A DNA stretch of 64,000 nucleotides from the NCBI GenBank assembly GCA_035448545.1, contig DAOTJE010000011.1:62001-126000 (forward strand). Direction: 5' to 3'. Made by a program: the position numbers and the translations under genes. Below the pieces are notes generated by a model. The model searched no databases and was not told the origin of the DNA. It saw nothing but the letters and a program-made list of their open reading frames with translations. Position 1 is the stretch's first letter. Each line of letters opens with the position of its first letter. This stretch comes from Anaerobaca sp035448545. Its GTDB lineage: Bacteria; Planctomycetota; Phycisphaerae; Sedimentisphaerales; Anaerobacaceae. Below, one piece after another: positions 1-8,519 of the stretch.

Positions 1-164
1 CGGCTGACGATCTTGCACTTGGGAGGCAGAATCGAGGAGACCTGGACCAGGTTTTGCTGGGCCACTCCGGCCTTTCGCAGTGCTTCCTCGAACGACTTGA
101 GCTGGTATTTGTGCCGTCCGACACCTTTGGTCAGGAAGACCTTCGAGGGAACCATGTTCTGCAT
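1..164 (-). CDS. pdaD: pyruvoyl-dependent arginine decarboxylase, N-terminal part (cut by window edge)
   Basis: This is the 5' end of a gene running off the left edge; about 54 codons are visible. The translation begins MQNMVPSKVFLTKGVGRHKY and continues through VSSILPPKCKIVS. That pattern is typical of the PvlArgDC family, which decarboxylates arginine to agmatine for polyamine synthesis. The proenzyme cleaves itself at a serine pair to make the pyruvoyl cofactor; here the pair is Ser43-Ser44 in VSSILPP. The start at 164 is chosen because AGGAGGTG lies 5 nt upstream; an in-frame ATG at 155 would be too far from it. Family recognition is from memory of the conserved N-terminus, and the C-terminal half cannot be checked. 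Confidence 0.85.
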   Translation of the reverse strand, partial: MQNMVPSKVFLTKGVGRHKYQLKSFEEALRKAGVAQQNLVQVSSILPPKCKIVS

Positions 165-268
165 TTTCACCTCCTTTGCCACTTCTTGAGGGCCTGTAGG
201 CCTGTCAACCTAACGTTCGATCAGGCAGCGAATTATAAGGAGCACCAACACCTTCGCAACGAAAATCT

Positions 269-1408
269 TCAGAAGATCAGATAGCTCCTGGCCTTGGCGA
301 GCCTGGAGCCGACGCGGCCGAGGTCCTCGAGGCCTCGGATTCGCCGGCAGGCCCGCTGGCTGACGATGCGGTCAACGGTCAGCGGCCCCAACCCGGGCAC
401 ACGAAGCAGCTCCAGACGCGAAGCGCGATTCACGTCTACCGGGAACCGCTCCGGGTGGTTCCGAGCCCAGACTTCCTTCGGATCGGCGTCGAGCGGCAGA
501 CGGCCCTCGGGGTCGAAGACGATGTCGGCGTCCTTGAAACCATACTTACGCAGAAGGAAATCCACCTGGTACAGACGATGCTCGCGGACGAAGGCCTTCG
601 ACGGATCAGACCACGTGTCGCCCCCGCAGTCCAGTGAGGCGTCGCCGACGCCGCGCTGGTAGGCACTGAAGTAAATGCGTTGCATCCGCAGGCGGTCGTA
701 GAGGCCGCCCATGTACTTGACGATCTCGGCGTCAGATTCCCCGGCGGCTCCGACGATGAACTGCGTGGTCTGTTTGACCCTGGCGAACCGGGTCCCCCGC
801 GCCGTCAAACGGCTGATCAGCTTGATCGGCTCGATGATGTCACGGATGTAGTTCTTGCGGCTCGACAGCCTGGCGAGGTTCTTCTGCCCCGGCGTTTCGA
901 TATTCAGAGAGACGGCACTGGCCAGCGAGACCGCTTCTTCGACGGCCGCGGGGCTGGCGCCGGGAATAACCTTCAGGTGGATGTACCCCTTGAATCCGTG
1001 CCGGCGTCGGAGCAGCCGGGCCGTAGCGGTGAGCCGGTCCATCGTCGCGTCGGGCGAGCCGATGACGCCCGAACTGAGAAACAGCCCGAAGACCTTCTTG
1101 CGGCCGTAGTAGTCCAGGAATACACGCACAGTCTCTTCCGGACTGAGGCTGCACCGGCGGATGTCCTGCTGCGCTCGGAGCGGACAATACTTGCAGTCGT
1201 TCGTGCATACGTTCGAGATCAGACTCTTGAACAGGACGCTTCGTCCGCCGTTGGGCAGTGTGACCGGGTAGATCCACCGGCCGTCCTGCCCGCGACGACG
1301 CCCTTCATCCCTGTTCGTGCCGCAGGCGCAGGCCAAGTCGTACTGTGCGTCGGCACTGAGAATCTCCAGCTTCTCCTGCGTGTTCGGCCTGGAAACGATC
1401 CCAACCAT
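269..1408 (-). CDS. putative DNA modification/repair radical SAM protein with C-terminal helix-hairpin-helix (TIGR03916-like)
   Basis: 379 aa. Cys68, Cys72 and Cys75 (CTNDCKYC) form the radical SAM CxxxCxxC motif. The preceding KLEILSADAQYDLAC segment and the following LFLSSGV and GYIHLKVIPGAS blocks match the family annotated as putative DNA modification/repair radical SAM protein, related to spore photoproduct lyase-like enzymes. The C-terminus (around 325-375, LLRVPGLGPLTVDRIV) is a helix-hairpin-helix DNA-binding element. In many genomes this family sits next to a uracil-DNA-glycosylase-like partner, but no such gene is adjacent here. The substrate is unknown. It lies about 100 nt upstream of pdaD on the same strand; the ribosome-binding site is weak, so the start could be slightly internal. 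Confidence 0.85.
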   Translation of the reverse strand: MVGIVSRPNTQEKLEILSADAQYDLACACGTNRDEGRRRGQDGRWIYPVTLPNGGRSVLFKSLISNVCTNDCKYCPLRAQQDIRRCSLSPEETVRVFLDYYGRKKVFGLFLSSGVIGSPDATMDRLTATARLLRRRHGFKGYIHLKVIPGASPAAVEEAVSLASAVSLNIETPGQKNLARLSSRKNYIRDIIEPIKLISRLTARGTRFARVKQTTQFIVGAAGESDAEIVKYMGGLYDRLRMQRIYFSAYQRGVGDASLDCGGDTWSDPSKAFVREHRLYQVDFLLRKYGFKDADIVFDPEGRLPLDADPKEVWARNHPERFPVDVNRASRLELLRVPGLGPLTVDRIVSQRACRRIRGLEDLGRVGSRLAKARSYLIF

Positions 1409-1560
1409 ACCGGCCCCAATCCCATCCCTGTCCGCAGGGCAATGCGCCGGCCGTCCATTGGACGATGGCGCCGATAGCTATTCTACCGCAGCGGTGACTG
1501 CCTGCAACGGACAAGAGCAGTAATTGGGCAAAAACAGGCGACTCACGGGAGCGCCGCAAC

Positions 1561-2832
1561 TCAGATCAGCGATCGAATGCGGTCGTCCAGTGCCTTCTGA
1601 TCGGTGGCGAAGGCCTCAAAGGCACTGAGATTCATCAGAGCGTCAAGACCAATCTCACCTCGCGAGAGCCGCTGTTTCCACTTCGCCAGGACGGGGATCT
1701 TCCCGTCGGCCGCCACAGTCTCGATGTCCTCGGTCGACCAGTCGGGCAGGAAATCCTCGAAACCGTGCCGGCCGAAATAGAACTGAACGTTCTCGGCGGT
1801 CATACTGTCAACGTCCTCGTCCAGAAGACCTGCGACGCAGCCTTTGAACGCATCGGGAACGTCCCAGAGCGTCGCAGCATTGAAGTCCTCGAAACTGATG
1901 CCGTCAGCCAACGGAACACCCGGGTCGGTGTCAATCTGGGGCGATAACCATCCGGCGGGTCTGTCCTCATACTGCGCCGCAGCCTTCGTCGGCATTGTCA
2001 GTACGTCGAGCCCCGCCAGGGCCGCGACCTGCGAGCCCTCCCGCATACTGGCACCGATCAGCAGCGAGCGCGTGCGACCGGTGTCCCGCAAGCCGATCAA
2101 CATCCGTTGCGCTGCCAGCGTCGCCTTCTCTCCGACGTTCCGTCCGTCCCCCAGCCGGTTGTCGGCAACGAAAGCATTGAGCCGACCCATGAAGACGTTG
2201 ACGAATCGCGGCTGGGCGATCAAGGCGGCGGCGTAGTTCTGCCGGGCGGAGAAACCCAGAGTGAAGTTGACCGGGACGCCTTCGGCCCCGAGCCTTCGCG
2301 CCGCCAGCAGGCCCGCCGCCGTCAGCGGCACCTTCACGTAGAACCGCTCCGGGCAGATATCGAAGTACCGTTTGCCGTACGCCACCGAACGCTCCACATC
2401 GTGACCGAGGTCGGTGTGCAGCTCGACACTCACGTGGGCGTCGAACATCTCGACAAGCCGCAACGCGTGATAGGCGTTCAGGACGAACGCGATCTCCAGT
2501 ACCAGTCCCGGTGAGTATCGGGACTCGTCGATCTCGGGCGCCACCCGGCGGATCGCCTCGGCCACTTCGCGCACGAAACGGTCGTAAAACCCTTTCTGAA
2601 TCTCTCTGTTGAGCAGCGTGTTGTTGGTCGTCAACGCCTCAAACTCACAACACCACAGCGCCTTGGCCTCGTCGATATCCCCCGTGTCCAGCCACAATCG
2701 AGTGCCCAGTGCGCGCACCTTCTGCCAGATCGGTTTCTCGCGAAATCCCTGCTCGGGGCCGCCAAACTGATGGGAGAAGTCACGACGGGCCAGATCATAA
2801 GCCCGTTCGGCAATCGCTTCCGTGTCAATCAT
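1561..2832 (-). CDS. transaldolase-family protein
   Basis: 423 aa. The TIM-barrel transaldolase signature is visible: LWLDTGDIDEAKALW followed by LTTNNTLL near residues 47-74, and FYVKVPLTAAG with the probable Schiff-base Lys167. Then come VNFTLGFSARQ and a late GASMREGSQVAALAG block. The protein is longer than TalB (about 317 aa) because of a C-terminal helical extension. It probably acts on sugar phosphates in the non-oxidative pentose phosphate pathway, but family members also include other C3-transferring aldolases, so the exact substrate is open. The start at 2832 is preferred over an in-frame ATG 27 nt upstream because GGAAGGAG lies 6-7 nt before it. Confidence 0.8.
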   Translation of the reverse strand: MIDTEAIAERAYDLARRDFSHQFGGPEQGFREKPIWQKVRALGTRLWLDTGDIDEAKALWCCEFEALTTNNTLLNREIQKGFYDRFVREVAEAIRRVAPEIDESRYSPGLVLEIAFVLNAYHALRLVEMFDAHVSVELHTDLGHDVERSVAYGKRYFDICPERFYVKVPLTAAGLLAARRLGAEGVPVNFTLGFSARQNYAAALIAQPRFVNVFMGRLNAFVADNRLGDGRNVGEKATLAAQRMLIGLRDTGRTRSLLIGASMREGSQVAALAGLDVLTMPTKAAAQYEDRPAGWLSPQIDTDPGVPLADGISFEDFNAATLWDVPDAFKGCVAGLLDEDVDSMTAENVQFYFGRHGFEDFLPDWSTEDIETVAADGKIPVLAKWKQRLSRGEIGLDALMNLSAFEAFATDQKALDDRIRSLI

Positions 2833-2997
2833 TCCCGTTCTCCTTCCCTGAAGCGCCACCCGAACGTGAAAGGCGTTCGGTGTACGTCATGTGGGGCCTG
2901 TTGGTCCTATGCTACTTCTACGCCCACCATGCGCGCAGAGTTTGAGCAATTGCCCCAAATGCTCGGAGGTCGGGATATTGCGGTATCTGTGGCGGCG

Positions 2998-4044
2998 TCA
3001 GAGCCTGCTGGGGTCGATGACGACGTGCTTGATGCTCTTTCTCAGGTACGTGTACGTAGCATGGACGAGGCCATCGGCGGTCTGAATAACCGCCGGATAG
3101 GAGTATTCGCCGGGTTGGTCTTCGAGGATCAGCGCCATGTCCCAGTTCTGCCCATCGGACGAGACCGCCACGTTCAGCGGGCTGCGGCCTCTGGTTGTGT
3201 GGTTGTACACAAGCAGTTGTCGGCCGTCTCTGAGCGTGACCGCATCAATACCCGAGTTAGGGTTGGGCAGGTCCGTCGAGGTCAACGGACTCCAGGAGCG
3301 CCCCCCGTCGTCTGACCAGGTCTGGGCGACGAATCCCTTGCCCCGCGTGCGGCATAGCATCTGGAGTCGGCCATCCCGGTACTTGAGGAGGGTCGGCTGA
3401 ATCACCGGCAGAGCCTGACCATCATTGAGCGGGCCGACGACATGCCAATCCTTCAGGTCGTTGGTGATCTCCAGGTGAATCTGCCAGCCATTGTGCTCGC
3501 TGCTGGACGGGCACAGGATGCGTCCATCGTCGAGCTGGATCGGTTTGTTCTTGATCGGTCCCATCACCTGGGGCGGCAGCAGTTGCGACCGCGCCCAGGT
3601 ACGACCGTCGTCCTCCGAGAAGGTCCACTGGCCCCACCACTCGCGCGGTGTGGGCCCGACTTTGAAAAACAGCACCAGAGGTCCGGTGGCGGGCTGGAAC
3701 AGCACCGGATTCCAGCAGGGGTACCGCCTCTGCACCGACATCACGCCGTTGGCCACTTCCGTCGGTCTGGACCACCGGCCGTCGATCAGACGGGAGACCC
3801 AGATCCCGACGTCGTCTTCGCCCTCGTCGGCGCCGGCGAACCACGCCGCGACGATCTGGCCCGCGTGGGTCTGCGCGATGGTTGACGCATGGCAGCCCGG
3901 CGTAGGCCTGTCCTCCAACTCAAAAATCAGCTCCGCCTCCACGATCGCCCCCTGCGAGCCCCGATTCGCCTGGGCTCCCATGACAGTAAGGACCCCGCCA
4001 AAGACCACGATCAACCCCGGAACCAGTCTGCATCGTCTCATCAT
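2998..4044 (-). CDS. secreted sialidase-family (BNR/Asp-box) protein
   Basis: 348 aa with an N-terminal signal peptide (RRCRLVPGLIVVFGGVLTV, then ANRGSQG). The body is a six-bladed sialidase-like propeller: Asp-box variants SEDDGRTW and SDDGGRSW are clear, and the sequence resembles the BNR_2 exo-sialidase group. Such proteins hydrolyse or bind glycosidic ends outside the cytoplasm; planctomycetes carry many with undefined sugar specificity, so sialic acid as substrate is not assured. The start at 4044 follows GTGAGGTGT; an in-frame ATG 42 nt upstream would place charged residues before the signal peptide. It is divergent from the glycyl-radical genes. Confidence 0.8.
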   Translation of the reverse strand: MMRRCRLVPGLIVVFGGVLTVMGAQANRGSQGAIVEAELIFELEDRPTPGCHASTIAQTHAGQIVAAWFAGADEGEDDVGIWVSRLIDGRWSRPTEVANGVMSVQRRYPCWNPVLFQPATGPLVLFFKVGPTPREWWGQWTFSEDDGRTWARSQLLPPQVMGPIKNKPIQLDDGRILCPSSSEHNGWQIHLEITNDLKDWHVVGPLNDGQALPVIQPTLLKYRDGRLQMLCRTRGKGFVAQTWSDDGGRSWSPLTSTDLPNPNSGIDAVTLRDGRQLLVYNHTTRGRSPLNVAVSSDGQNWDMALILEDQPGEYSYPAVIQTADGLVHATYTYLRKSIKHVVIDPSRL

Positions 4045-4177
4045 ACACCTCACGCTGCTCCTGCGATTCGTTCCGTTCGGCTCCAACCAGGAGGGCCACT
4101 GACGTTCATATTCCCCGATAACTGCCGTCCTGTAAAGACCTTGTCGTCGTGCCCAGGGAATCGACGGTGCTTCTATC

Positions 4178-4206
4178 TTGTTTGTGAAACAGCATTTGGG
4201 TATGCT
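4178..4206 (+). promoter_or_regulatory. candidate sigma-70 promoter for the glycyl-radical operon
   Basis: TTGTTT at 4178-4183 and TATGCT at 4201-4206 are separated by exactly 17 nt, in the divergent intergenic region upstream of the activase. The match to consensus is moderate (3/6 and 4/6). Placement is sensible but activity is inferred. Confidence 0.3.
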
Positions 4207-4263
4207 GGATGCGTGGGGTACATAAGTCAGGCCGGTGACGGATCACGGGGACGGGAAACTTTG

Positions 4264-5244
4264 GTGACGACGGACCACGACGGACAATCTGCTTACAGCC
4301 ATCTGCGAACGGCGACACATGGCAAGGCGCCGGCGTCGGACGTGCAGGGGATCGTATTTGATATCAAGAAGTACGCGATCCACGACGGCCCGGGGATTCG
4401 CACGACGGTTTTCTTCAAAGGCTGCCCCCTGCGGTGCCGCTGGTGTCATAATCCCGAGAGCTGGAAGGCGACGCCGGAACCCAGCTTCCGGCAGGGCCGC
4501 TGTGTCCGCTGCGGGCGGTGCGAAGCCGTCTGCCGGGGAAAGGCCATTACGTTCCCGGACGGATATCCCGTGACGGACACGGACAAGTGCATCCTCTGCG
4601 GCCAATGTGCCGTCGAATGTCCCGCCGGCGCCAGGGAAATCATCGGACAGCAGATGACAGTAGCCGAGGTGATGGCCGAGGTCGTCAAGGACGTGATCTT
4701 TTATGACCAGTCGGGCGGCGGGGCCACGTTTTCCGGGGGCGAGCCGCTGATGCAGGGCGAATTTCTACTGGCGCTGCTGAACCGCTGCCGGGCTGAGTAC
4801 ATACATACAGCGGTCGACACGACCTGCCACGCCAAGGGCGATCTGGTCCGTCGGGTCGCCGAGGTTGCCGATCTGTTCCTGTGCGACATCAAGCACATGG
4901 ATGCGGCCACACACGAACAATATACCGGCGTGCCGAACAACCTGATTCTGGCCAATCTCAGGATGCTGGCCGAGGCCGGCAAGAAGATGGTCATCCGGAT
5001 TCCGATTGTCCCGGGGTTCAACGACGACCGGGCCAATATCGAAAACACCGCCCGGTTCGCCCAGTCGTTGCCGACGGTCAAACGGATTGATATCCTGCCC
5101 TACAACCGGGGCGGGCTGGAAAAGTCGGTCCGCCTGACAGCTGGCTTCGACCTGATGGAGGGCCGCCGCCCCGGCGACGAACAGATGGCCGAGATTGCCA
5201 GGACTCTGCGCGGGTATGGGTTCGAGGTCACGATAGGTGGATAG
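4264..5244 (+). CDS. glycyl-radical enzyme activating protein (radical SAM activase)
   Basis: About 326 aa from a GTG at 4264. It generates the glycyl radical on its partner enzyme by S-adenosylmethionine cleavage. Counting from this start, the radical SAM cysteines are C54, C58 and C61 (GCPLRCRWC). They are followed by two extra 4Fe-4S ferredoxin-like sites at C80/83/86/90 and C109/112/115/119, the layout of PFL-type and dehydratase-type activases. FSGGEPL is the SAM-binding GGE motif. No in-frame ATG precedes the conserved GIVFDIKKYAIHDGPGIRTT block, so the start is GTG 4264, TTG 4261 or GTG 4342; no strong ribosome-binding site decides among them. The stop lies 3 nt before the downstream glycyl-radical enzyme, so the pair is almost certainly co-translated. 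Confidence 0.9.
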   Translation: MTTDHDGQSAYSHLRTATHGKAPASDVQGIVFDIKKYAIHDGPGIRTTVFFKGCPLRCRWCHNPESWKATPEPSFRQGRCVRCGRCEAVCRGKAITFPDGYPVTDTDKCILCGQCAVECPAGAREIIGQQMTVAEVMAEVVKDVIFYDQSGGGATFSGGEPLMQGEFLLALLNRCRAEYIHTAVDTTCHAKGDLVRRVAEVADLFLCDIKHMDAATHEQYTGVPNNLILANLRMLAEAGKKMVIRIPIVPGFNDDRANIENTARFAQSLPTVKRIDILPYNRGGLEKSVRLTAGFDLMEGRRPGDEQMAEIARTLRGYGFEVTIGG

Positions 5245-5247
5245 ACG

Positions 5248-7611
5248 ATGAACGAGCGTGTCAAAAGACTTCGCCAGCAGAGCATTGAAACGCACCCTTA
5301 CATCTCCAGCGAACGCGCCGAGCTGATGACCCAGTTCTATCAGAGCCCGGTTGCCTGTCGCCAGAGCGTCCCCGTGACACGGGCTCTGGCCTTCCGGCAC
5401 CTGATGGAGCATAAGACCGTCTACATCGGCGAGGGGGAACTGATCGTGGGCGAGAAGGGCCATGCTCCCAAAGCAACCCCGACCTATCCGGAGTTGTGCT
5501 GCCACACGCTGGGCGACCTGGACATTCTGCACTCGCGCGAGAAGACCTCCTTCATCGTCAGTCCCGAGGTGCGAAAGGTCTACGAAGAGACCATCATCCC
5601 GTTCTGGCAGGGCCGGACCATGCGGGACCGTATCTTCTGCGAGATGACCGACGAATGGAAGGCCACCTACGAGGCGGGCCTGTTCACCGAATTCATGGAG
5701 CAGCGATCGCCCGGACATACCGTGCTGGACGATAAGATCTATCGCAAGGGCATGCTCGATTTCAAACAGGACATCCAACACCGTCTGGACAGCCTGGACT
5801 ATTTCAACGATCCGCAGGCCTACGCCAAACAGGAAGAACTCAAGGCCATGCTCGTCTGCGCCGATGCACTGATCCGCTTCGCCGAGCGTCATGCGGAAAA
5901 AGCTCGCGAACTGGCGGAGAAGGAACCCGATCCGCAACGAAAGGCGGAGTTGGAACGAATCGCCCGAGTTTGCACGCACGTCCCGGCCCACGCGCCGCGT
6001 GACTTCTGGGAGGCGCTTCAGTATTACTGGTTCGTCCATCTCGGCGTGACCACCGAGATGAATCCGTGGGACTCGTTCAACCCCGGTCGCCTGGACCAGC
6101 ATCTCTATCCGTTCTACCGGCGAGGCCTCGACGAGGGAACGCTGACCGCCGAACAGGCCCGAGAGCTGCTTCAGTGCTTCTGGATCAAGTTCAACAATCA
6201 GCCGGCTCCGCCCAAGGTGGGCGTGACCGCCGCCGAGAGCGGCACATATACCGACTTTGCCCAGATCAACAGCGGCGGTCTGAAGGAAGACGGCTCCGAC
6301 GGCGTCAACGAAGTGACGTTCCTCGTGCTTGACGTGATCGAGGAGATGCGGCTCGTCCAGCCCAGTTCTTCCATCCAGGTCAGCAAGAAGAACCCCGACC
6401 GCTTTATCAAGCGGGCCGCGAAGATCATCCGCACCGGGTTCGGCCAGCCTTCCGTGTTCAACTGCGACCTGATCGTACAGGAGCTGGTCCGCATGGGCAA
6501 GTCCGTGGCCGACGCCCGCAACGGCGGCTCCAGCGGCTGCGTCGAGGTCGGCGCGTTCGGCAAGGAGAGCTACATCCTGACCGGCTACTTCAATCTGCCC
6601 AAGGTCCTGGAATTGACGTTGAACAACGGCGTCGATCCGAGGACGGGCCGACGTCTCGGTCTGCAGACAGGCGACCCCGAGCGATTCGAGACGTTCGAGC
6701 AGCTTTTCGACGCGTTCCGGCAGCAGGTCAACCATCTCATGGATATCAAGATACGGGGCAACAACGTCATCGAGCGTCTCTACGCGACATACATGCCCGC
6801 GCCGTTCCTGTCGATCCTGATCGATGACTGCATCGCCAAGGGCAAGGACTACCACGACGGCGGCGCCCGCTACAACACCAACTACGTCCAGGGCGTCGGG
6901 CTCGGCACGATCACCGATGCACTGACCGCGATCAAGTACCATGTATTCGACCATCACACTGTGTCGATGTCGCGGCTGCTGTCGGCGCTGCGGCGCAACT
7001 TCGATGGCGAGGAATCGCTGCGGCAGACGCTCCTGGAGCGGACCCCCAAGTACGGTAACGACGACGACTACGCCGACGACGTCATGCGGTCGGTGTTCGA
7101 GGTCTACTTCCAGGCGGTGGACGGGCGGCCCAACACCAAGGGCGGCCGCTACCACATCAACCTGCTCCCGACGACCGTCCACGTGTACTTCGGCTCGGTG
7201 ATCGGTGCGACGCCCGACGGCCGCAAGGCGGGCCTGCCCCTTTCGGAGGGTATCTCGCCCGTACAGGGCGCCGACCGCTACGGGCCCACGGCCGTGCTCA
7301 AGTCCGCCGCCAAAATGGACCACGCCCGCACCGGAGGCACCCTGCTCAACATGAAATTCAATCCCCAGGTCCTCGAGAGCGACGAGAGCCTCGACAAGCT
7401 CACGCAACTGATCCGATCCTACTTCCGGCTCGACGGTCACCACATTCAGTTCAACGTCGTCGACGCCGAGACGCTCCGCCAGGCCCAGAAGCATCCCGAG
7501 CGGAACCGCGACCTGATCGTCCGCGTCGCCGGTTACAGCGACTACTTCGTCGATCTCGGCCGCGACCTCCAGGACGAAATCATCGCCCGCACCGAGCAGA
7601 GTGCCCTCTGA
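5248..7611 (+). CDS. hypD: glycyl-radical dehydratase, probable trans-4-hydroxy-L-proline dehydratase
   Basis: 787 aa, the usual length for HypD. The catalytic thiyl cysteine is Cys431 in SGCVEVGAFGKES, and the radical glycine is Gly762 in RVAGYSDYF. From memory of Clostridioides difficile HypD (Cys434, Gly765), both sites are offset by exactly three residues. Blocks I associate with the hydroxyproline pocket are also present: FMEQRSPGHTV, WDSFNPGR, YTDFAQINSGG and a Tyr447 equivalent to Tyr450. HypD removes water from trans-4-hydroxyproline to give pyrroline-5-carboxylate under anoxic conditions. No P5C reductase gene, a common neighbour, is visible, so it would have to be encoded elsewhere. 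Another dehydratase substrate within this clade remains possible. Confidence 0.85.
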   Translation: MNERVKRLRQQSIETHPYISSERAELMTQFYQSPVACRQSVPVTRALAFRHLMEHKTVYIGEGELIVGEKGHAPKATPTYPELCCHTLGDLDILHSREKTSFIVSPEVRKVYEETIIPFWQGRTMRDRIFCEMTDEWKATYEAGLFTEFMEQRSPGHTVLDDKIYRKGMLDFKQDIQHRLDSLDYFNDPQAYAKQEELKAMLVCADALIRFAERHAEKARELAEKEPDPQRKAELERIARVCTHVPAHAPRDFWEALQYYWFVHLGVTTEMNPWDSFNPGRLDQHLYPFYRRGLDEGTLTAEQARELLQCFWIKFNNQPAPPKVGVTAAESGTYTDFAQINSGGLKEDGSDGVNEVTFLVLDVIEEMRLVQPSSSIQVSKKNPDRFIKRAAKIIRTGFGQPSVFNCDLIVQELVRMGKSVADARNGGSSGCVEVGAFGKESYILTGYFNLPKVLELTLNNGVDPRTGRRLGLQTGDPERFETFEQLFDAFRQQVNHLMDIKIRGNNVIERLYATYMPAPFLSILIDDCIAKGKDYHDGGARYNTNYVQGVGLGTITDALTAIKYHVFDHHTVSMSRLLSALRRNFDGEESLRQTLLERTPKYGNDDDYADDVMRSVFEVYFQAVDGRPNTKGGRYHINLLPTTVHVYFGSVIGATPDGRKAGLPLSEGISPVQGADRYGPTAVLKSAAKMDHARTGGTLLNMKFNPQVLESDESLDKLTQLIRSYFRLDGHHIQFNVVDAETLRQAQKHPERNRDLIVRVAGYSDYFVDLGRDLQDEIIARTEQSAL

Positions 7612-7683
7612 CATCCACCCCCCGAGTAGACTGAATTGGCGAGGTGCATGGCAGTCTTGCGGGTGCGCATTTGCGTGTGAGCG

Positions 7684-7713
7684 TTGACAGAACCGGTACC
7701 CATTGCTTAGACT
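7684..7713 (+). promoter_or_regulatory. candidate promoter of the HepT/MntA operon, near-leaderless
   Basis: A perfect TTGACA (7684-7689) is followed after 18 nt by TAGACT (7708-7713, 4/6 match to TATAAT). Transcription would start near 7720, only a few bases before the ATG at 7723, which lacks a Shine-Dalgarno sequence. This suggests leaderless or near-leaderless translation. Confidence 0.45.
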
Positions 7714-7722
7714 CTCACCATC

Positions 7723-8055
7723 ATGGTGGCCTTGACAGAACAAAACCGAGTTGCTCTGGCACAGTTGTGCCAACACTATCGAGTCGAACGACTCTACGTT
7801 TTTGGATCGGCGGTGTCGGGGCACTTCGACGCGGCGCGCAGCGACCTCGATTTCCTGGTCTGCTTCGCCGATCGCCAGCCCAACAGCGAGTATGCCGCGC
7901 GTCACCTCGGATTCGCAGAGGCCCTCGAACAGCTCTTCCATCGACCGGTCGACCTGCTGACGGAGCAGTCGATCCGGAATCCGTATCTCCGTCAGGAGAT
8001 CGAATCCACCCGGAAACTCGTATATGAACAATCGCACCCGGAAACTGCTGTTTGA
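7723..8055 (+). CDS. mntA: MntA-type nucleotidyltransferase antitoxin
   Basis: 110 aa minimal nucleotidyltransferase. Gly28-Ser29 and Asp41/Asp43 in GSAVSGHFDAARSDLDF give the GSX(n)DxD active site; the spacer is 11 residues rather than the usual 10. In type VII toxin-antitoxin systems, MntA neutralises HepT by transferring AMP to a tyrosine in its active site. The gene overlaps the downstream HEPN gene by 32 nt, typical of this pair. The start has no ribosome-binding site. Confidence 0.88.
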   Translation: MVALTEQNRVALAQLCQHYRVERLYVFGSAVSGHFDAARSDLDFLVCFADRQPNSEYAARHLGFAEALEQLFHRPVDLLTEQSIRNPYLRQEIESTRKLVYEQSHPETAV

Positions 8056-8377
8056 CGTCCCGGATTCGGCGCGCAGCATTCGGGATTGGTGCCAGAATCG
8101 CACCTTTGCCGAATATGAATCCGATCGTCAGTTCCGTCGTGCGGTCGAACGGGAGTCCGAGATTATCGGCGAGGCGCTGAATCAACTCTCACATGAAGAC
8201 TCTGCCACGGCGGCCCATATCGGCCAGTTGTCTCGTATCGTGGGATTCCGCAACCGGATCATCCACGGCTACGACACCGTCGACGATGCCACGGTCTGGG
8301 GCGTCATCGGAAGCCACTTGGCAGCCCTCCTTGCCGAGGTGGAAGCCCTGCTGCAGAAACCGGACACAGACCTGTAG
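8024..8377 (+). CDS. hepT: HepT-like HEPN-domain toxin (DUF86)
   Basis: 117 aa, all-helical HEPN/DUF86 protein. The RNase motif RX4HXY is intact: Arg76, His81 and Tyr83 in RNRIIHGY. Tyr83 corresponds to the tyrosine adenylylated by MntA in characterised systems. HEPN toxins of this class cleave RNA, often tRNA, and arrest growth. An ATG at 8024 inside mntA opens the frame. Function is known for the family; the target here is inferred. Nothing suggests the toxin is inactivated. Confidence 0.88.
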   Translation: MNNRTRKLLFDVPDSARSIRDWCQNRTFAEYESDRQFRRAVERESEIIGEALNQLSHEDSATAAHIGQLSRIVGFRNRIIHGYDTVDDATVWGVIGSHLAALLAEVEALLQKPDTDL

Positions 8378-8455
8378 GACCCTCTGATTCAAGACTCGGT
8401 CTCGCGAATCACGCGGGTCTGTCCGATCCAATGGCCTCAGCGCTGCGCGTCTGCA

Positions 8456-8484
8456 TTGTGGTCCGGACAGGGACATGGTAGACT
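8456..8484 (+). promoter_or_regulatory. candidate promoter of the M2-type peptidase gene
   Basis: TTGTGG (8456-8461), a 17-nt spacer and TAGACT (8479-8484) lie 36 nt before the start codon. TAGACT is the same -10-like hexamer found before mntA. Confidence 0.35.
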
Positions 8485-8519
8485 GAGGCAGTTTGGGAAA
8501 TCGTGTTGGGAGGTCCACC

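Noticed and set aside
5248..7611. Pyruvate formate-lyase as identity of the glycyl-radical enzyme
   Set aside because: PFL has two adjacent catalytic cysteines; here a single cysteine is followed by Val-Glu (GCVE), the dehydratase pattern.
4765..8103. Very long open frame on the minus strand opposite the glycyl-radical genes
   Set aside because: It mirrors the codon structure of the real plus-strand genes in G+C-rich DNA; the translation is low in recognisable motifs and the plus strand encodes complete conserved enzymes.
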